Notes: generated by a model not told the origin, from the sequence alone. Counted from the first letter of the stretch, positions 16,821 to 25,990 are shown. The stretch: 64,000 bases of DNA from Streptomyces sp. NRRL S-350 (GCF_000719705.1 NZ_JOHO01000002.1:186001-250000); one strand, 5' to 3'. Made by a program: numbers and translations.

Positions 16821-18962
16821 TCAACTCCTTTCGGCAGACCTCCTGGTGAGGCGCAACACGACGGCGGAGGGGGCGGTCGGCAGGGTGAGGGCGAGTCGGG
16901 CGGTCTTCGGGTGCCAGGCGGCGGAGGCCTCGCTGGAGGCCGGGTAGAGCACCTCGGTGCGGACCTCGGCGCCGGCCAGGTGGGGCAGGTCGAGGTCCCG
17001 GACGGCCTCCTCGCCGGAGCGCCGCCAGGCGGTGACGTAGGTGGTGGCCGGGGTGTGCAGGGCCAGCGCGATCCACGGGTCCTCCCAGCCGGGCAGCCCG
17101 AGTGGCCAGGCGGGCAGCGCCTGCGGCAGGTCGGCCCGGACCGCCTTGTGCGCGGCCACCGCCTCGTGGACCAACCCCCTTGCCTCTGCGGAGAGTTCGG
17201 TGAGACGGCCGGACAGGTGGATGCGGCCCAGCAGCGCGTTGGCCATGGTGAGGGCGACCTCGTCGAGGGAGTCCTCGGGCAGCGGGTACGCCCAGACGGC
17301 GCCCTGCTCGGGTGTGACGGCGGTGGGGGCCGCCGCCGCGATGGGCGGGTAGCGCAGCAGGTCCTGCTGGTCGCTGGTGGACTGCAGCTGCAGCCGGGAG
17401 AGCAGGGCGTGGTCCATCCGCATGCCGCCGGAGGCGCAGTTCTCGATCACCAGCTCCGGGTACCGGTCCAGGAGGCCGTCGAGCCAGTCGAGTTGGGCCC
17501 GGTTGTGGCCGAGCAGGCCGGCCGCCGGGGCCTCGCCCGGGTGGCCGCTGGTACCGGAGCCCGGGTCGGTGTTGTGGTCGAGCTTGAGGTAGCCGACGCC
17601 CCACTCGCGGACCAGGCGGTCCACCACGGCGTCCAGGTGGGCCCGGGCGGCCGGGTGGCGCAGGTCCAGGTGGTGGCGGCCGCCGCCCTCCTCCACGCGC
17701 CGGCCGTCGCGGCGGAAGAACGCCTCCTCCGGCAGGGCCTCGGCGACCGGGCTGGACACCCCGACCGACTCCGGCTCCAGCCACAGGCCGGGGACCATGC
17801 CCCGCTCCCGGATCCGGTCCAGGACCTCGTGGATGCCCTTCGGCCCGGGGAAGCGGGAGGCCGACGGCTCCCAGGCCCCGACGGAGCTCCACCAGTTGTC
17901 GCCGTCGTCGTACCAGCCGGCGTCGATGACGAAGTACTCCGCGCCGGCCTCGGCGGCGGCGTCGACCAGCGGCAGCAGCTTGGCCGTGGTCGGGTCGCCC
18001 ATCAGGCAGTTCATGTAGTCGTTGAAGACGACCGGCAGCCGGCGGTGGTCGGGGTGCGGCCGTCGGGTGGCGCGGCGGTAGCGGGTGAGCGCGGCGAAGG
18101 CGCCGTCGAGGCCGCCGTCCGCGGCGAGCGCGAGGGACACCGGTACGGTGCGGAACTCGGCGCCGGGCTCCAGCGGGTGGCGCCAGCCGTGGTCGGCGTC
18201 GTCGGGGCCGTACAGCGCCGCGTACGCGGTGTCGTCGCGCACGCCGCACTCCCAGCGCCAGCCGCCGCCGTTGTGCTCGATCTGCCACAGCCAGGTGCGG
18301 CCGGACTCCCGGTCGGTCAGACCGCCCATCGGCAGCCGCCCGCAGCTGGACCACACGCCCTGGCCGGCAACGACGCGGGTGCTGCGGCCGGAGGTGGTGT
18401 GGAAGCGGCCGCTGCGTTCGGGCGAGGACACCCGCAGCGGCTGGCGCTGCCAGCGGCATTCGGCGAACCACTCGTTCTCCGCCCACAGCAGGTCGGCGGC
18501 GTCCAGGGCCGCCGGGTCGCCACCGGTGAGGCAGCCCGCCACGAGCGAGGAGACCGACTCCAGGTGCAGCGTCCGCGTCCCTTCGTTGCGCAGCACCACC
18601 TCGCTGCGCAGCACCGGCAGGCCGTCCATCGACCGGTAGACCGCCTCGGCGGTCAGGCCGGTCTCCGGCTCGTGCAGACCGACGGTGAGGACGTGCCAGT
18701 CGCCGTCCCGGGCGGTGCGGTGCGAGCGGTGGCGCAGCCGCGCGCCGAGGACGCTGTTGACGAGGTGCCGCCCCGACCAGTGGCGGCCGAGGCCGGCGGT
18801 CGTCACCTCCACCAGCGGCAGCGGGGCGGCGGGGCGCGCGGTGGTGGGCTTCTCGCCGGGCGCGCCGATGCGGACCAGTCGGGGAGGGCCGTCCACGCCC
18901 AGGGTGATCTCCAGCTCCAGGGCGTCGTGGCCCCAGCGGATCGTCTCGTGCGGGTCGGTCAT
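16821..18962 (-). CDS. GH36 alpha-galactosidase
   Basis: A 713-residue cytoplasmic enzyme for alpha-1,6-linked galactose. It has an N-terminal beta-supersandwich, then the barrel with VFNDYMNCLMGDPT, AGAEYFVIDAGWY, the nucleophile Asp in VGYLKLDHNTDPG, the ENCASGGMRMD signature and the acid/base Asp in STSDQQDLLRYP. All of these are standard GH36 motifs. ATG start with GAGGAAGG upstream; no signal peptide. It follows GH42 by 35 bases and the LacI regulator beyond it, so the three probably share a transcript. Xyloglucan galactose is beta-linked, so GH36 points to galactomannan or galactosylated side products as a second substrate class for this locus. Confidence 0.93.
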   Translation of the reverse strand: MTDPHETIRWGHDALELEITLGVDGPPRLVRIGAPGEKPTTARPAAPLPLVEVTTAGLGRHWSGRHLVNSVLGARLRHRSHRTARDGDWHVLTVGLHEPETGLTAEAVYRSMDGLPVLRSEVVLRNEGTRTLHLESVSSLVAGCLTGGDPAALDAADLLWAENEWFAECRWQRQPLRVSSPERSGRFHTTSGRSTRVVAGQGVWSSCGRLPMGGLTDRESGRTWLWQIEHNGGGWRWECGVRDDTAYAALYGPDDADHGWRHPLEPGAEFRTVPVSLALAADGGLDGAFAALTRYRRATRRPHPDHRRLPVVFNDYMNCLMGDPTTAKLLPLVDAAAEAGAEYFVIDAGWYDDGDNWWSSVGAWEPSASRFPGPKGIHEVLDRIRERGMVPGLWLEPESVGVSSPVAEALPEEAFFRRDGRRVEEGGGRHHLDLRHPAARAHLDAVVDRLVREWGVGYLKLDHNTDPGSGTSGHPGEAPAAGLLGHNRAQLDWLDGLLDRYPELVIENCASGGMRMDHALLSRLQLQSTSDQQDLLRYPPIAAAAPTAVTPEQGAVWAYPLPEDSLDEVALTMANALLGRIHLSGRLTELSAEARGLVHEAVAAHKAVRADLPQALPAWPLGLPGWEDPWIALALHTPATTYVTAWRRSGEEAVRDLDLPHLAGAEVRTEVLYPASSEASAAWHPKTARLALTLPTAPSAVVLRLTRRSAERS

Positions 18963-18997
18963 GGTGCCTTCCTCGGTGGGGGAGACGCGGCGGGAGG

Positions 18998-20983
18998 TCA
19001 GTGGGTGCGCAGGACCGCGCAGCCCCCGGGCGGCAGTTCGCCCAGCGGCCCGCCGGTGAGCAGGTCGTGGCCCGGTTGCGGCAGCGGGACGGCGTCGGCG
19101 AGGTGGTTGATCAGCACGTGCCAGCTCCGGCCGTCCGGGGCGTGGCGGGTCACGGCCTCGACCCCCGGTGGCAGGCCCGGCAGCTCCGGGGCGGCGCCGG
19201 CCTCCGCGAGCAGCCGGCCGACCAGGGCGGCGTAGCCGGGGTCGTCCAGGCGGGTGGAGAGGTACCAGCCGTGGCCGGTCCCGAAGCCGTGGCGGGTGAG
19301 CGCCGGGCGGCCGGCGAGCATGCCGTGGGTGTACGCCGCGAGCGTTTCGGCGCCCTCGGTGCGCAGGCACTCGCTCCAGGCGGTGGCCGTGGAGCCGTCG
19401 GAGAGCATGACCTCCTCGTCGCGTCCCAGCGGGCGGTGCTCCTCGACCCGGATGCCCAGCGCCTCGCGCAGCGGAGCGGCGGGGAAGCCGCCGAGGCGGG
19501 CGTGCAGGCGCTCGTCGACGGCGCCGCCGGCGTGCTGGACGAGCAGCGTTCCGCCGTCGGCGACGTAGCGGCGCAGGTTCTCGGCGCCCGCGTCGGAGAG
19601 CAGGAACAGGGCCGGGGCGACGACGAGCCGGTAGCGGTCCAGGTCGTGCTCGGGGTGGGCGAAGTCGACCGTCAGGCCGGCGTCCCACAGTGCCCGGTGG
19701 GCGCGGCGCAGCGCGGCGTGGTAGTCGAGTTCGGGCGAGGGCAGGCCGTCGACCTGCATCGCCCACCAGGCGTCGGAGTCGTGCAGGACGGCGACCTCGG
19801 CCCGAACGGTGGAGCCGGCGAGTTCACCGAGCCGGGCGACGGCCTCTCCGGTCGCGGTGACCTCCCGGAAGACGCGGCTGTCGGGCCCGGCGTGCGGGAC
19901 CATCGCCGAGTGCCACTGCTCGGCCCCGGCCCGGGACTGGCGCCACTGGAAGAAGAGCGCGCCCTCCGAGCCGCGGGCGATGTGGCCGAGCGAGTGGCGC
20001 AGGATGTCTCCCGGCTCCTTGCCGAGGATGCGGCCGGCTTCGTAGACGGTGTTGGCGCCCTGCTCCATCAGCAGCCAGGGGGCGCCGCCGCCGAAGGAGC
20101 GGGCGCGGTCGGCGCCGAAGGCGGTGTCGGCGGCGGCGCCGATGCCGGGCGCGGAGGGGTAGTGGTCGACGGCGACCAGGTCGACCTCGCGGCCGAAGGC
20201 CCACAGGTCCAGGTTCTGGTACGAGGGCAGCATCAGGTTGGTGGTCACCGGGCGGTCGCTGTGGGCGCGGATGGCGTCGCGCTGCTCGCGGTAGGCGGTG
20301 AGCGCCTCGTCGGACCAGAACCGGCTGAAGTCCAGGCACTGGCCGGGGTTGCGGTGCCACTGGCTGGCGCGCGGCGGCAGGATCTGCTCCCACGAGGTGT
20401 ACCGCTGGCTCCAGAACGCCGTCCCCCAGGCCTCGTTGAGGGCGTCGAGGGAGCCGTGGCGGGCGCGCAGCCAGACCCGGAACGCGGCCGCGGTGTGGTC
20501 GCACCAGCAGAGGGTCACGTACTCGTTGTGCACGTGCCACAGGGCGAGCGCCGGGTGGTCGCCGTAGCGTTCGGCGAGGGCGGCGGCGATGCGGCGGGCG
20601 GCCCGGCGGTAGGCGGGGGCGGTGAGGCAGTAGGTGTCCCGGCTGCCGTGGGTGAGGCGGCTGCCGTCGGGGCCGACCGGCATGGCGTCGGGGTGGGCCA
20701 GGGTGAACCAGGGCGGCGGGGAGGCGGTGGGGGTGGCCAGGTCGACGGCGACGCCGTCGGCGTGCAGCCGGTCGAGGTGGTCGTCGAGCCAGCCGAAGTC
20801 GTAGCGGCCCTCCTCGGGCTCCATCAGGGCCCAGGAGAAGACGCCGACGGTGGCCAGGTTGACGCGCGCCCGGCGCATCAGCTCGTCGTCCTCCTTCCAC
20901 ACCTGCGCGTCCCACTGTTCGGGGTTGTAGTCCCCGCCGAACGCGAGGCCGCCGAGGCGGTCGGTGAGCCGGCGTACGTCCAT
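18998..20983 (-). CDS. GH42 beta-galactosidase (second copy)
   Basis: A 661-residue cytoplasmic beta-galactosidase, close to the common GH42 length. The start GLAFGGDYNPEQWD is the classic GH42 opening. The acid/base Glu lies in WHVHNEYVTLCWCD (near residue 150) and the nucleophile Glu in PWLLMEQGANTV (near 305). Cys residues in CWCDH may belong to the zinc site seen in some GH42 enzymes, although only part of that site is visible. The trimerisation and C-terminal beta domains are complete. It lies 22 bases after the LacI gene and 35 before GH36. It likely removes galactose from imported xyloglucan oligosaccharides, the role GH2 or GH35 enzymes play in Bacteroides. Confidence 0.93.
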   Translation of the reverse strand: MDVRRLTDRLGGLAFGGDYNPEQWDAQVWKEDDELMRRARVNLATVGVFSWALMEPEEGRYDFGWLDDHLDRLHADGVAVDLATPTASPPPWFTLAHPDAMPVGPDGSRLTHGSRDTYCLTAPAYRRAARRIAAALAERYGDHPALALWHVHNEYVTLCWCDHTAAAFRVWLRARHGSLDALNEAWGTAFWSQRYTSWEQILPPRASQWHRNPGQCLDFSRFWSDEALTAYREQRDAIRAHSDRPVTTNLMLPSYQNLDLWAFGREVDLVAVDHYPSAPGIGAAADTAFGADRARSFGGGAPWLLMEQGANTVYEAGRILGKEPGDILRHSLGHIARGSEGALFFQWRQSRAGAEQWHSAMVPHAGPDSRVFREVTATGEAVARLGELAGSTVRAEVAVLHDSDAWWAMQVDGLPSPELDYHAALRRAHRALWDAGLTVDFAHPEHDLDRYRLVVAPALFLLSDAGAENLRRYVADGGTLLVQHAGGAVDERLHARLGGFPAAPLREALGIRVEEHRPLGRDEEVMLSDGSTATAWSECLRTEGAETLAAYTHGMLAGRPALTRHGFGTGHGWYLSTRLDDPGYAALVGRLLAEAGAAPELPGLPPGVEAVTRHAPDGRSWHVLINHLADAVPLPQPGHDLLTGGPLGELPPGGCAVLRTH

Positions 20984-21005
20984 CTGAAGTCCGTCCCTCT
21001 GGGAG

Positions 21006-22043
21006 TCAGTGCTGGGAGCTGCGGCCGGGCGCCGGGGCGGTGCTCTCGCGGATCACCAGTTCCGGTTGCATCAGGACCAGTTCGTCCTGGGGCTCGCGGT
21101 CCGCGGCCGCGGCGGCGATCCTCGCCATGACCTGCTCGACGGCGGCCTGCCCGAGTTCCTTCTTCGGGCCGCTCACCGAGGTGAGCTGGGGCGCGTGCTG
21201 TTCCGCCATGGCGGCGGGGCAGATCGCGACCACGGAGGCGTCCTCGGGGACGGTCCGCCCGCTGGCGCGCAGCAGGTTGAGCAGTGGGCCGATCGCGCCC
21301 TCGTTCTGCACGACGAATCCGGTGGTGTCCGGTCGGTCCGCGAGGACGCGGGCGAGGGTGCCGGCCGTGCTCTCGTACGTCCCCTCGCACGGCCGGTGGA
21401 GGAAGCGCAGGCCGCGTCGTTCGGCGCGGGCGCGGAAGCCGTTCAGGGTGCGCTCCGCGTAGCCGGCGTGCCGGCGGTAGACGGCGCTGCTGTAGCCGAT
21501 GAAGGCGATGTCGCGGTGGCCGAGGTCGGCCAGGTGGTCGGCGCAGAGGGCTCCCGCGGTGGCGAAGTCGTGGTCGACGCAGGAGAGTCCGTCGGGGTCG
21601 TCGGGCAGGCCGATGAGCGCGGCCGGGATGCCCTGGGCCCGCAGGACGGGGACGCGGTCGTCGTCCAGCCGGACGTCCATGAGGATGACCCCGTCGGCGA
21701 GCCCGGTGGCGGCGACCCGCCGTACCCCTTCGGGGCCTTCGTCGTTGGTGAGCAGCAGGACGTCGTAGCCGAACTCGCGGGCCGCCACGGTGACGGCGAT
21801 GGCGATCTCCATCATCGTCGGCACGTACACCTCCGGGTGGAGCGGGACGACCAGGGCGATGATGTGCGAGCGCTTGCCGGCCAGGGCCCGGGCGCCCGCG
21901 TTGGGGTGGTAGCCGAGGTCCGTGATGGCCCGTTCGACGCGGACCCTGGTCTCGTCGGAGATCGGACGCTTGCCGCTGAGGGCGTAGCTGACCGTGCTGG
22001 ACGAGACGCCGGCGTGCCTGGCCACATCGGCGAGTGTCACCAT
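21006..22043 (-). CDS. LacI-family regulator of the xyloglucan-type locus
   Basis: A 345-residue repressor with the LacI helix-turn-helix at the very N-terminus (VTLADVARHAGVSSSTVSYALSGKRPIS) and hinge YHPNAGARALAGKRS, followed by the sugar-binding domain. It starts an operon with GH42 and GH36 and lies just downstream of the importer genes. The matching TCGAAGCGCTT operators at 25805 and 25925, in the divergent promoter of importer and GH3, are its most likely targets. The effector is probably a xyloglucan-derived oligosaccharide or a released sugar; this is inferred. The ATG at 22043 is followed by the helix-turn-helix without any spare residues. Confidence 0.88.
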   Translation of the reverse strand: MVTLADVARHAGVSSSTVSYALSGKRPISDETRVRVERAITDLGYHPNAGARALAGKRSHIIALVVPLHPEVYVPTMMEIAIAVTVAAREFGYDVLLLTNDEGPEGVRRVAATGLADGVILMDVRLDDDRVPVLRAQGIPAALIGLPDDPDGLSCVDHDFATAGALCADHLADLGHRDIAFIGYSSAVYRRHAGYAERTLNGFRARAERRGLRFLHRPCEGTYESTAGTLARVLADRPDTTGFVVQNEGAIGPLLNLLRASGRTVPEDASVVAICPAAMAEQHAPQLTSVSGPKKELGQAAVEQVMARIAAAAADREPQDELVLMQPELVIRESTAPAPGRSSQH

Positions 22044-22073
22044 CGCTGTCGCTTCCTTCGTGTCGTTCCGGTG

Positions 22074-22121
22074 GGGAGCGGTCCCGTTCGTGCGACGGGG
22101 AGGTCCGCGGGGACCGCTCCC
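22074..22121 (-). terminator. Terminator between importer genes and LacI gene
   Basis: A perfect 12-bp stem (22074-22085 with 22110-22121, 24-base loop) lies in the 115-base gap after the second permease. It may lower expression of the regulator relative to the importer. Confidence 0.6.
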
Positions 22122-22158
22122 GGTCCATGGGGGGCCCGTCGGGCCTCGCGCGGACGGC

Positions 22159-23136
22159 TCAGCCCTTGATCGCTCCGGTGAGGACGCCGGTGCGCAGGTG
22201 CTTCTGCACGAACGGGTACACGATCACCAGTGGTACCAGGGTGAGGACCACGACCGCCATCTGCAGGGACAGCGGCGCGGTCTGGGCCTGGCCGTTGCCG
22301 AAGCCGGAGTTGACGACGCCCGGCATGCCGTTGGCCCGGTTGACATAGGTGAGCAACACGTACTGCAACGGCCATTTCTGACCGTCCGTCGGCATGTAGA
22401 GCATGACGTTGAAGAAGGAGTTCCAGTACCCGACGGCGTAGAACAGCGCGGTGACGGCGGTGACGGCGCGTGAGGTGGGCAGGACGACGGACCACAGGAT
22501 CCGCCAGTCCCCGGCGCCGTCCATCCGGGCCGCGTCGATCAGTTCGGAGGAGGTGTCCTGGTAGAAGGCGCGCAGCACCAGGATGTTGAAGACGGAGACC
22601 GCGCTCGGCAGGATCAGCGACCACCACTGGCCGTAGCCGCCGAGGCCCGTGACGACCAGGAAGCTCGGGATCAGGCCGCCGCTGATGAACATCGTGATGA
22701 TCAGCAGGAGCAGGACGAAGCGGTGTCCGAGGGAGCGCGGCCGGGAGAGGCCGTAGGCGCACAGGACGGAGACGATCATGGAGATCGCGGTGCCGACCAC
22801 GGTGATGCCCAGGCTCACCCCCAGTGCGGTGACGATCGTCTCGTCGCTGAGCATCTGGCGGTACGTCTCGGTGGTCAGGCCGTCCGGCCAGATCACCAGT
22901 CCGCCGGCCCGGTTGATGGCGCCGGGGGTGGAGAAGCTGGTCAGGACGATGATGTAGAGCGGTACCAGGATGACGGCGAGCGTTCCGCCGAGCGTGAGCC
23001 CCTTGGCGGCCTGGCCGACGGCGGTGGGCGGTTCCTCCCAGGGCGGGCGGGCGGAGTGGGCCCGGCGGCGGGTGGCCGCCGCCGTCGTGCGGTGTTTGCG
23101 GCCCCGCGAGCTCAGGGCGGTGAGTGCGTTGGTCAT
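22159..23136 (-). CDS. Carbohydrate ABC importer permease (LplC/MalG type)
   Basis: A 325-residue inner-membrane permease with about six membrane segments after a basic N-terminal extension (RGRKHRTTAAATRRRAHS). The cytoplasmic EAA loop that contacts the ATPase reads ELIDAARMDGAGDWRILWSVVLP in part (DAARMDGAG and the LP end). The C-terminal GAIKG end is typical of LplC-like proteins. It overlaps the preceding permease by 4 bp (ATGA). Together with 23133-24080 and the binding protein at 24077-25759 it forms an oligosaccharide importer without its own ATPase. In streptomycetes such systems use the shared ATPase MsiK. Confidence 0.92.
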   Translation of the reverse strand: MTNALTALSSRGRKHRTTAAATRRRAHSARPPWEEPPTAVGQAAKGLTLGGTLAVILVPLYIIVLTSFSTPGAINRAGGLVIWPDGLTTETYRQMLSDETIVTALGVSLGITVVGTAISMIVSVLCAYGLSRPRSLGHRFVLLLLIITMFISGGLIPSFLVVTGLGGYGQWWSLILPSAVSVFNILVLRAFYQDTSSELIDAARMDGAGDWRILWSVVLPTSRAVTAVTALFYAVGYWNSFFNVMLYMPTDGQKWPLQYVLLTYVNRANGMPGVVNSGFGNGQAQTAPLSLQMAVVVLTLVPLVIVYPFVQKHLRTGVLTGAIKG

Positions 23137-24080
23137 TTGCGATACAGCCCGTCCTCGCCGAAGGCGTGCGCCAGCTTGTTGGCGCCCCAGATCAGCAGCA
23201 GGGAGACCACGCTCTTGAAGAGCCCGGCCGCCGCGCCGTAGCTGTAGCCGCCGGTGGCGATGCCGTAGTAGAAGGAGAAGGTGTCCAGGACGTCCGCCGC
23301 CTCGTGGCCGACCGCGTCGCGCTGCACCAGGAACTGCTCGAAGCCGACGGACAGCGCGTTGCCGAGCCGCAGGACGAGCATCAGCACGATCACCCCGCGC
23401 AGGCCCGGCAGCGTGATGTGCCACATCCGCCGGAACCGGCCGGCGCCGTCCGCGGCCGCCGCCTCGTACAGCTCGCTGTTGATCGCGCTCAGCGCCGCGA
23501 GGAAGACGATGATCCCCCAGCCCGCCTCCTTCCAGATCACCTGGGAGCTGACCAGCAGCGCGAAGGTGTGCGGGTTGGTCATGATGTCCCAGGTGCCGAT
23601 GTCGTGCTGGCGCAGGAACTGGTTGAGCACGCCGGCGCCGCCCAGCATCTGCTGGAAGATCGTGACCGCCAGCACCCATGAGAAGAAGTGCGGCAGGTAG
23701 ACCACGGACTGGAAGAAGTTGCGGATCCGCTCGCTCACCACCGAGTTGAGCAGCAAGGCCAGGGCTATGGGGACCGGGAAGAAGAGGACCAGCTGGACGA
23801 AGCTCAGGTACAGCGTGTTCTTCATCGCGGCCCAGAAGCCCGGGTCGCCGAACAGCTGCTGGAACTGGTCGAAGCCGACCCATTCGCTGTGCCAGACCCC
23901 GACCAGCGGGTCGTACTCCTGGAAGGCGGTCACGACGCCGAACAGCGGCACGTAGTTGAACACCAGGAGCAGGACGACCGCGGGGATCGTCATCAGCAGG
24001 AGCGACTTGTCGCGCTTCAGCCTGATCCGCCAGCCGAGGCGCGCCGGTGCGGTGGGGCGCTTCGGTGTCGCCGTGCTCAC
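23133..24080 (-). CDS. Carbohydrate ABC importer permease (LplB/MalF type)
   Basis: A 315-residue permease with six predicted membrane helices. The LplB-like start LLLMTIPAVVLLLVFNYVP and the EAA loop ELYEAAAADGAGRFRRMW are clear. The GTG at 24080 overlaps the binding-protein stop by 4 bp (GTGA); a longer frame upstream lies inside that gene and is not used. The middle gene of the importer operon, translationally coupled on both sides. Likely substrate: oligosaccharides released by the secreted GH5 enzyme. Confidence 0.92.
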   Translation of the reverse strand: MSTATPKRPTAPARLGWRIRLKRDKSLLLMTIPAVVLLLVFNYVPLFGVVTAFQEYDPLVGVWHSEWVGFDQFQQLFGDPGFWAAMKNTLYLSFVQLVLFFPVPIALALLLNSVVSERIRNFFQSVVYLPHFFSWVLAVTIFQQMLGGAGVLNQFLRQHDIGTWDIMTNPHTFALLVSSQVIWKEAGWGIIVFLAALSAINSELYEAAAADGAGRFRRMWHITLPGLRGVIVLMLVLRLGNALSVGFEQFLVQRDAVGHEAADVLDTFSFYYGIATGGYSYGAAAGLFKSVVSLLLIWGANKLAHAFGEDGLYRK

Positions 24081-25759
24081 TGGCCGGAGCCGTACTTGTT
24101 GAGGACGTTGTCGGTCATCCACTGCTTGAGCCGCTCCCCGGGGCCGGAGCGCCAGCTGGCGATGGCGTCCTGCAACTCGGAGACCTTCTTCTTGCCGTGG
24201 TAGCAGTCCTTGAGGGTGTCGTTGACGCCGGTCGCGGCCGAGGCCGTGGCGATGGCCGGCGGCATGCTGAGGTTCATGCCCCAGAAGGGCGGCTTGCGCA
24301 GGTACTGGACGTTGGCGGCCGACCAGCTCGCGTAGTCCTTGGTGATCTGTTCGCCGCCCGGGTTGCTGAGGACGGAGGGGGCGGCGGCCAGGAACGGGTA
24401 CGTCGTCGCCTGGACGTTCTTCTGGCCCTCCTCCGTGAGGGTCGGTACGCCGTTCATCCGGGTGTGGTGGACGCCCTCGACTCCGAAGTTGACCAGGGTG
24501 TACTCGGCCGTGCCGTAGGGGGCGGCGAGGTAGTTCGCGACGGCGAGCAGCTCCTCGACCTGCGCCGGCTTCAGATCGGCGTTGAGGTAGCTGATCATGC
24601 TCGCGGCGGCACCCGTGTAGATCACCGGAGTGCCCGTGCCGTCGGCGGTGATGGCGTTGAACGCGCCGCGCCGGTAGTTGGGGTCCGCGGCGGTGCCGGA
24701 CTGGTGGTCGGCCAGGTTCCAGGCGCCGAGTCCACCGCCTCCGATGAGCGTCTTGCCGCTGTAGAAGCGGGTGGACCCGTTGGAGACGTCACCGGCGAGC
24801 GCGTCCGGGTGCATGTAGCCGGAGGTGGCCAGGCGGTAGTGCCAGTCGACGGCCTCCAGGAACTCCTGGGTCTCGAACGGGTGGACCAGCTTGCCGTTGT
24901 CGATCCTCCACCTCATGGGGACGTTCCAGGTGAACTGGAGGTAGGTCCACACGTCGTCGAAGGCCCACACGCCCCGTTTGGCGTCGGTCAGCTCCTTGCC
25001 GAGGTTCATCAGGTCGGCGGCGGACTTGACCTGGTCGGCGGTGATGCCCCGGGCTTCGAGGATGTCCCGGCGGTAGAAGGTGGCGCCGGGGATGCCGAAA
25101 CCGGTGGAGAAGCAGGGGATGCCGTAGAGCTTGTCGGCCCAGACGCCGTGCTGCCAGGCGCCGGTGGGGATGGAGGCGAGGTTGGGGTACTTCTTGATGT
25201 TGTCGCCGGACAGGTAGGGGGTCAGGTCCGCGAGCTGGGTGCCGGTCAGGCCACCGGTGTTGAACTGGTCGTTCATCCAGGACGGCAGGTTGATCCAGTC
25301 CGGCAGCTTCCTGGCGGCCGTCATCGTCGGGATGATGGTGCCGTAGTTGATCCCGTCCGCCGGCTTCATGGCCAGCTCGACCCCGAGCGCCTTGTTCATC
25401 GCCTGGTAGAAGGAGTTGCCGGCCTGCGGGGCGGTGCCCCACATCGGGGTGACCGCCGTGTAGCTGCCGCCCTTGCCCGGCACACCGGAGACGCTGGTGG
25501 GCGGGGCGGCCGGGTAGGAGAGGTAGGCGGGGTCTGTCACGGCGCCGTCGCCGCCCTGCACGGGGGCGATGTCCGGCTTGACCGCGTTGGGGTTCGGGAC
25601 GAAGGCGGGCAGGGCCGCCTTGAGGCCCTCCTTGGTGTTGGCCCCGGCCTTCTTGGTCGAGCCGCCGCCGCAGGCGGACAGCAGGGGCGCCATCGCGGCG
25701 GCTCCGGCGACCGTGGCAGCAGTGGTCAGAAAGCTCCTGCGGTTCAACCCGGTTCTCAT
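24077..25759 (-). CDS. Extracellular oligosaccharide-binding lipoprotein (LplA/LipO type)
   Basis: A 560-residue substrate-binding protein, the large type (usual length 530-570) that partners LplB/LplC permeases and binds longer oligosaccharides. The N-terminus has a twin-arginine-like NRRSFLTTA and a lipobox LLSAC, with the lipidated Cys near residue 30, so it should be anchored outside the membrane. The start codon is ATG. It is the first gene of the importer operon, transcribed from a promoter with TTGCTC and TAGTCT boxes (25829-25857), with operator O1 just downstream of the transcription start. A xyloglucan oligosaccharide ligand is inferred from context. Confidence 0.9.
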   Translation of the reverse strand: MRTGLNRRSFLTTAATVAGAAAMAPLLSACGGGSTKKAGANTKEGLKAALPAFVPNPNAVKPDIAPVQGGDGAVTDPAYLSYPAAPPTSVSGVPGKGGSYTAVTPMWGTAPQAGNSFYQAMNKALGVELAMKPADGINYGTIIPTMTAARKLPDWINLPSWMNDQFNTGGLTGTQLADLTPYLSGDNIKKYPNLASIPTGAWQHGVWADKLYGIPCFSTGFGIPGATFYRRDILEARGITADQVKSAADLMNLGKELTDAKRGVWAFDDVWTYLQFTWNVPMRWRIDNGKLVHPFETQEFLEAVDWHYRLATSGYMHPDALAGDVSNGSTRFYSGKTLIGGGGLGAWNLADHQSGTAADPNYRRGAFNAITADGTGTPVIYTGAAASMISYLNADLKPAQVEELLAVANYLAAPYGTAEYTLVNFGVEGVHHTRMNGVPTLTEEGQKNVQATTYPFLAAAPSVLSNPGGEQITKDYASWSAANVQYLRKPPFWGMNLSMPPAIATASAATGVNDTLKDCYHGKKKVSELQDAIASWRSGPGERLKQWMTDNVLNKYGSGQ

Positions 25760-25804
25760 GGTGGGGAGCCCTTCTCCGTCGAAGCGCGGATCTCCGCCGA
25801 AGCG

Positions 25805-25818
25805 TCGAAGCGCTTGGA
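25805..25818. promoter_or_regulatory. LacI-type operator O1 in the importer promoter
   Basis: TCGAAGCGCTTGGA lies within a 20-base stretch that recurs with one change at 25921-25940. It sits at about +5 to +18 of the importer transcript, where binding would block the polymerase. Confidence 0.75.
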
Positions 25819-25828
25819 TGTTTCGGCG

Positions 25829-25857
25829 AGACTAACGACGCGTTTCCGGTTGAGCAA
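25829..25857 (-). promoter_or_regulatory. Promoter of the oligosaccharide importer operon
   Basis: On the minus strand TTGCTC (25857-25852) and TAGTCT (25834-25829) are separated by exactly 17 bases. The transcription start would fall near 25822, giving a leader of about 60 bases. Confidence 0.6.
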
Positions 25858-25896
25858 GAGGGTGAACAAATCCAAAATCCTTTGCGTCCTGGGGAG

Positions 25897-25925
25897 TTGA
25901 CAGGCCCTTCGGAGCGTGTCAGCGT
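25897..25925 (+). promoter_or_regulatory. Promoter of the GH3 gene
   Basis: A perfect -35 box TTGACA (25897-25902) with CAGCGT 17 bases later as a weak -10 box. Operator O2 begins in the -10 region and covers the likely transcription start. Confidence 0.5.
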
Positions 25926-25938
25926 CGAAGCGCTTCGA
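25925..25938. promoter_or_regulatory. LacI-type operator O2 in the GH3 promoter (perfect palindrome)
   Basis: TCGAAGCGCTTCGA is a perfect 14-bp palindrome. Its centre is exactly 120 bp from that of O1. The two sites would allow one regulator to control importer and GH3 together, possibly by looping. Confidence 0.8.
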
Positions 25939-25990
25939 TGCCAATCCATCGGAGAACCACCGAGCCGAACCCGCCCGAGGGGTATTCCAC

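Noticed and set aside
9281..20983. Two GH42 genes as a recent tandem duplication
   Set aside because: Their openings, active-site surroundings and lengths (707 and 661 residues) differ strongly, so they are old paralogues or separately acquired.
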